Assembly (NCBI GenBank): GCA_035440755.1
Contig: DAORND010000005.1
Location: 1 to 64,000 of the forward strand
DNA from: Aquimonas sp002352135
GTDB taxonomy: Bacteria; Pseudomonadota; Gammaproteobacteria; Xanthomonadales; Xanthomonadaceae
Length of the DNA: 64,000 bases
Direction: 5' to 3'
A model generated the notes under the pieces. The model ran no database searches. It saw nothing but the letters and a program-made list of their open reading frames with translations, and was not told where the DNA came from. The translations under genes and the position numbers were made by a program. The stretch's first letter is position 1. Every line of letters starts with the position of its first letter. Shown here piece by piece: positions 60,303-64,000 of the stretch.

Positions 60303-61211
60303 GTGAGTCATCCTGTAGTTGATCGTCGCGGTCTGCTGGCGGCGCTGTTCGCGTTCAGTGCCTGGGGCGTGTTCCCCTTGTATTGGGCATTGCTCAAGAC
60401 GGTGCCTGCGTGGGAGATCGTCGCCCACCGCGTGGTGTGGTGCGCGTTGTTCGTGGTGTCGTGGCTGTGCTGGCGCGATGGCCTTGGCTGGTTGCTGGCC
60501 GCACTGCGTCAGCCGCGTGCGGCGCTGTTGCTGCTGGCCAGCAGTGTGCTGATCAGTCTCAACTGGGGTTTGTATATCTGGGCCGTCACGCACGGTCATG
60601 TGGTGGAAAGCAGCCTGGGCTATTTCATCAATCCACTGGTCAATGTGCTGCTGGGCGTGACCGTCCTCGGTGAGCGTCTGAATGCGCGGCAGTGGATTGC
60701 GGTGGCTTTTGCGACGGCGGGCGTGTTGTGGCTAGGGCTGCATCAGGATCGGCTGCCGTGGATTGCGCTGGGCTTGGCGTTTTCGTTTGCGCTGTACGGA
60801 CTGATCCGCAAGAAGGTCAGCGTCAGCTCGGTGCCGGGCCTCGGCATCGAGAGTCTGATTCTGTTGCTTCCCTCACTGGCCTGGTTGCTGTGGTTGGAGC
60901 ACAAGGACAGTGGCGTCTTCGGGCAGTGGAACCTGCACACCGACGGCTTACTGGTGTTGGGCGGCGTGATCACGGCCTTGCCTCTGATCGGCTTCGCCGC
61001 TGCCGCGCGGCGTTTACCCTATTCGTTGCTGGGCATCCTGCAGTACCTCAGCCCGACTCTGCAGTTGCTGATCGGCGTGTGGTGGTTTGCCGAGCCGTTC
61101 GGCGCGGATCGTTTGAGTGGCTTCGCGCTGATCTGGTGCGCGTTGATCATCTATGCCGTCGACGGCATTTGGCGACAACGTGAAAGCCGCACGAGCACCT
61201 CAGGCGCGTGA
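60303..61211 (+). CDS. rarD: RarD-type EamA transporter
   Basis: Inner-membrane DMT-superfamily permease, 302 residues, about ten helices. RarD features: LFAFSAWGVFPLYWALLKTVPAWEIVAHRVVWC at the N-terminus, LNWGLYIWAVTHGHVVESSLGYFINPLVNVLLGV, and FSFALYGLIRKK. The start is a GTG at 60303, eight bases after GGAG; no ATG fits. Substrate unknown; rarD is tied to chloramphenicol sensitivity phenotypes elsewhere. Its stop overlaps the convergent EamA gene by 12 bases. Confidence 0.93.
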   Translation: MSHPVVDRRGLLAALFAFSAWGVFPLYWALLKTVPAWEIVAHRVVWCALFVVSWLCWRDGLGWLLAALRQPRAALLLLASSVLISLNWGLYIWAVTHGHVVESSLGYFINPLVNVLLGVTVLGERLNARQWIAVAFATAGVLWLGLHQDRLPWIALGLAFSFALYGLIRKKVSVSSVPGLGIESLILLLPSLAWLLWLEHKDSGVFGQWNLHTDGLLVLGGVITALPLIGFAAAARRLPYSLLGILQYLSPTLQLLIGVWWFAEPFGADRLSGFALIWCALIIYAVDGIWRQRESRTSTSGA

Positions 61212-62072
61212 TCGGGTGATCAGCACGACGCCAGACAGAATGATGGTCATGCCGATCAAGGCGAAATGGCCGATCTGCTCGTTGAGCAGCAATACGCCCA
61301 GCAGTACCGCAATTGGCGGATTGACGTAGGCGTAGCTGGTCGCCAGTGCCGGACGCACATGGGTCAACAACCAGACATAGGCACCAAAGCCGAAAATCGA
61401 GCCGAATACCGCCAGATGCGCAACGGCAATCCCCGCCTTGAGGGTCGGCCAGTCGACGATGCGCTCGCCCATCAACAGGCCGCCAATCAGCAGATAGCTG
61501 CCGCCGACCAGCATCTGCGCGGCGGTGTTCATCAAGGGCGCAGGCAAATCACGACCACGACTCCAGGCCGAGCCAAATGCCCACGAAATCGGCGCGATGA
61601 TCAGGAGCAAGGCACCCAGCGGGCTACCGGTCAATTCCGCATCGAAATTGAGCAGGACCACGCCGCTGAACCCGAGCAGCAAGCCCGCCCATTCGGCGGC
61701 GCGCGAACGTTGTCCCATCAGGCGACCGAACACCGCCGCCCACAGCGGCATGCTGGCGACACCGACCGCAGCAAGTCCGGAGGACACATGTTCTTCGGCC
61801 ATGCAGACGAAGCCGTTGCCAATCGCCAGCAGAACAAAGCCGAGCACGGCGATGTTTTTCCACTGCGCCTTGGTCGGCAGCGCCGCACCGCGCCAGACCT
61901 GCCATGCGAACACCACGGCACCCGCCATGAGAAAACGCACCGCGCCCATCAGCAGCGGAGGGAAACTCTCCAGCGCGACACGGATGGCGAGATAGGTCGA
62001 ACCCCAGAAAACGTAAACGCTGGCCAGTGCCAGGCCGATCTGCCAGCGCGACGGCGGTGCGGAAGAACTCAC
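61200..62072 (-). CDS. EamA-family (DMT) exporter
   Basis: Inner-membrane metabolite exporter, 290 residues, ten helices in two EamA repeats. ALASVYVFWGSTYLAIRVALESFPPLLMGAVRFL at the N-terminus matches the YedA type; the second repeat has SAWSRGRDLPAPLMNTAAQMLVGGSYLLIGGLLMGE and PALATSYAYVNPPIAVLLGVLLLNEQI. Substrate not readable. Tail-to-tail with rarD, 12-base overlap. Confidence 0.92.
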   Translation of the reverse strand: MSSSAPPSRWQIGLALASVYVFWGSTYLAIRVALESFPPLLMGAVRFLMAGAVVFAWQVWRGAALPTKAQWKNIAVLGFVLLAIGNGFVCMAEEHVSSGLAAVGVASMPLWAAVFGRLMGQRSRAAEWAGLLLGFSGVVLLNFDAELTGSPLGALLLIIAPISWAFGSAWSRGRDLPAPLMNTAAQMLVGGSYLLIGGLLMGERIVDWPTLKAGIAVAHLAVFGSIFGFGAYVWLLTHVRPALATSYAYVNPPIAVLLGVLLLNEQIGHFALIGMTIILSGVVLITRSRA

Positions 62073-62135
62073 GAAAACCTCGCGACGCGGCGTCGATCAG
62101 TGATGCCGCGTGGATAAAGAAAATCGCATTGCGCA

Positions 62136-62168
62136 GGTGAGGCGGATCGGCACTCGATCCGCCTCACC
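62136..62168. terminator. Perfect 14-bp hairpin after prc
   Basis: GGTGAGGCGGATCG (62136-62149) and CGATCCGCCTCACC (62155-62168) pair exactly around a five-base loop. It lies nine bases after the prc stop on the minus strand, so it is well placed to end that message. There is no immediate U-tract. Confidence 0.6.
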
Positions 62169-62177
62169 AACGAAGTC

Positions 62178-64000
62178 TCAATCTGTCAGCGTGCCGTTCG
62201 CCTTGGGATACACCTGCGCTGCCAATGCCTTGTCAGCTTTCAGCAGTTCGATGGCATCGACCAGGATATGCGCGCTCTCGCGCATCAAGGTGTCGATTTC
62301 GGGCTCGGCATCGGCGTTCAGATCTTCCTTGATGTCACGCTCGTCATCCTGCAGACCATCGTCTTCATTGGCCGCAAGTGCCTCGTCCTCGGCCTTGCCC
62401 AGCGCCTTGCGGGCTTCGGCGCGGGCCTTGCGTTTGGCTTCGTTTTCCGCGCGTTCGGTGCGTCGCGTGGCTTCGTTGAGCGAGATCAGCTTCTTGTCCC
62501 GCTGTGCCCGGTAGTCGGCGACATCCTGCGCCCACCAGATGAACTCCTGATCGGTGGCGGCGCGGGCATCATGCTGGGCCTGCAGACGCGGCACCAAGGG
62601 CGACAGATTGCCCACGCTGGCATAGTTGGCCTTGCCAATCTCCGCCCAGGGCAGTGCGTTGTCGTACATGCTCTCGCCGTACTCGCTGGCATCCAGGGTG
62701 ACCGGAAAGGCGATGTCGGGCACGACGCCCTTGTGTTGAGTGGAGCCACCAGCAACGCGGAAGAATTGCGCAACGGTCATTTTCAAATGGCCGAGTTGGG
62801 ACTCGCCACCCGGTGCAAAACGATCCAGATCAATCAAATTCTGCACCGTGCCCTTGCCAAAGGTGGGTTCGCCGATGATCAGGCCGCGACCATAGTCTTG
62901 AATCGCGCCGGCGAAAATCTCCGAAGCAGACGCCGATGCGCGGTTGACCATGACGGCCATCGGACCATCCCAGGCCACACCGGGCTTGGTGTCACTTTGC
63001 ACGGCAATTCGGCGGCCTGCGTCGCGAACCTGCACGACGGGGCCTTGATCAATGAACAGCCCGGTGAGTTCGATGGCTTCGTCCAGCGATCCACCCCCGT
63101 TTTGACGCAGGTCGATCAGTACGCCGTCCACTTTTTCCTGCTTGAACTCGGCGAGGATCTTTTCGACGTCACGCGTGGCGGAGCGGTAGTCCGGCTCGTC
63201 ACGACGGCGACCTTCGAAATCCTGATAGAAGGTTGGCAACAGGATCACGCCGATGCGGTGCGCCTCCTCGCCTTCGCCGACATCGACGATGACCTTTTTC
63301 GCCGCCTGTTCTTCCAGCTTGATCTTGTCGCGCGACAGCGAAACCAGGGTGTGTTCGCCATCCAGACCCGCCTCGGCGGGCAACACGTCGAGGCGGACCT
63401 TGCTGCCTTTCGGACCACGAATCAGCTTGACCACGTCATCCACGCGCCAGCCGACCACATCGACCATCGGACCTTCTTCCTGGCCGACTGAGGCAATCCG
63501 GTCACCCACCTTCACCTGTCCTGACAGACCTGCCGGGCCACCGGGGACGATAGAGCGGATCACCGTGTATTCCTCGTCATCCCGGCTCAACACCGCGCCG
63601 ATGCCTTCCAGCGACAGACTCATGGCGATGTTGAAGTTTTCCGAGGTGCGCGGATTCATGTAGGCGGTATGCGGCTCGATGGCGCCTGCATAGGCGTTCA
63701 TGAAGGTCTGGAACACGTCTTCGGAATCCAGTTCGCGCATGCGCTCGGCAAAATTGCGATAGCGCTTGCGCAGGGTCTTGCGAATGTCGTCCATCTCCTT
63801 GCCAGCCAGACGCAGACGCAGGATGTCGTTCTTCACCCGCAGTCGCCACAGCTCGTCCAGCTCGGCGCTGTCCTTGGCCCAAGCGGCGTCTTCGCGGTCC
63901 CAGCTATAGCTTTCGTCAACGGTGAAGTCCCAGTCTCCATCCAGCACCGCCAACTGATGCGCGATGCGTTCGCTCACGCGTTGCGTGTAGACATTGAACA
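62178..64000 (-). CDS. prc: Carboxy-terminal (tail-specific) protease Prc, N-terminus cut by window edge
   Basis: Periplasmic S41 serine protease that degrades proteins by their C-termini and processes lipoproteins and murein hydrolases. The frame enters from the window edge (FNVYTQRVSERIAH) and continues with MNPRTSENFNIAMSLSLEGIGAVL, a PDZ domain (VPGGPAGLSGQVKVGDRIASVGQ), and the S41 core VLIDLRQNGGGSLDEAIELTGLF, NRASASASEIFAGAIQDYGRG with the catalytic Ser, and EPTFGKGTVQNL with the Lys of the Ser-Lys dyad. The DUF3340-type C-terminus follows, ending KANGTLTD. About 607 residues visible; the first 90-130 are missing. Confidence 0.96.
   Translation of the reverse strand, partial: FNVYTQRVSERIAHQLAVLDGDWDFTVDESYSWDREDAAWAKDSAELDELWRLRVKNDILRLRLAGKEMDDIRKTLRKRYRNFAERMRELDSEDVFQTFMNAYAGAIEPHTAYMNPRTSENFNIAMSLSLEGIGAVLSRDDEEYTVIRSIVPGGPAGLSGQVKVGDRIASVGQEEGPMVDVVGWRVDDVVKLIRGPKGSKVRLDVLPAEAGLDGEHTLVSLSRDKIKLEEQAAKKVIVDVGEGEEAHRIGVILLPTFYQDFEGRRRDEPDYRSATRDVEKILAEFKQEKVDGVLIDLRQNGGGSLDEAIELTGLFIDQGPVVQVRDAGRRIAVQSDTKPGVAWDGPMAVMVNRASASASEIFAGAIQDYGRGLIIGEPTFGKGTVQNLIDLDRFAPGGESQLGHLKMTVAQFFRVAGGSTQHKGVVPDIAFPVTLDASEYGESMYDNALPWAEIGKANYASVGNLSPLVPRLQAQHDARAATDQEFIWWAQDVADYRAQRDKKLISLNEATRRTERAENEAKRKARAEARKALGKAEDEALAANEDDGLQDDERDIKEDLNADAEPEIDTLMRESAHILVDAIELLKADKALAAQVYPKANGTLTD

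Noticed and set aside
1..64000. CRISPR array, prophage, integrase, transposase or defence system
   Set aside because: No regularly spaced direct repeats, no cas, phage or transposase motifs were seen; the single HNH protein has no partners.

Overview
The window is about 64 kb of G+C-rich chromosomal DNA that looks like core genome of a Gammaproteobacterium in or near the Xanthomonadales/Lysobacterales. Supporting this are the thrS-infC-rpmI-rplT-pheST-ihfA-merR order, an IF3 gene with a rare AUC start, pilT-pilU, a stand-alone exosortase of the XrtH type, the AmgK/MurU cell-wall recycling pair, Xrt- and TonB-type envelope genes, and dispersed repeats of a kind seen in that group. This placement is inferred from gene content, without any database search. 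A run of exactly 100 N (59032-59131) shows that the sequence is a scaffolded draft assembly.

Layout. 1-4000: proC (cut by the window edge) and yggS leftward, pilT and pilU rightward. 4000-11820: one long translation operon (thrS, infC, rpmI, rplT, pheS, pheT, ihfA, MerR-type regulator), then tRNA-Pro(GGG). 11930-15470: a leftward block with a small membrane protein, hemE, a WGR-like protein, aroB and aroK. 15519-17651: xrtH, an SDR-family protein and an orphan response regulator. 17700-26524: leftward genes (dxs, an unknown two-part protein, an HNH nuclease, a GNAT, an acyl-CoA dehydrogenase, a LEA/WHy-like lipoprotein, lpxH, a periplasmic cyclophilin). 26713-33841: gltX, a secreted protein of unknown function, then a zinc-themed cluster (Zur, a zinc-site hydrolase, a His-rich ZnuD-like receptor, a MerC-domain protein), then ribosomal protein THX. 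33898-37675: a tightly overlapped leftward operon (DUF6580-like membrane protein, cobalamin adenosyltransferase, HDAC-family deacetylase, amgK, murU). 37770-43380: ubiH, ubiI and a chemoreceptor with a C-terminal zinc-binding (CZB) domain whose natural first membrane helix is interrupted by an amber codon. 43417-51997: a DUF4105 protein, corC, a large secreted M14 carboxypeptidase, a CbiM-like membrane protein and two tandem POT peptide transporters. 52039-57405: a MgtC/DUF4010 protein, a RidA-family protein, a parallel beta-helix secreted protein and an ars operon (arsR-arsC-ACR3) with a visible operator. 57432-64000: repeat-rich spacers, two ABC permeases broken by the assembly gap, rarD, an EamA exporter and prc (cut by the window edge).

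Most genes are ordinary housekeeping genes. The observations most worth following are: (1) two unrelated secreted proteins (M14 peptidase, beta-helix protein) that end in the same short C-terminal F-x-x-G-F-E tail, which may be a sorting or secretion signal; (2) a zinc-handling cluster with a shared motif in the divergent receptor/MerC promoter region, plus a zinc-binding chemoreceptor nearby; (3) the amber codon inside the chemoreceptor's first membrane helix; (4) the AUC start of infC; (5) the stand-alone XrtH-type sortase; and (6) the deacetylase and B12 genes translationally coupled to muropeptide recycling. No CRISPR array, prophage, transposase or obvious defence island was seen.
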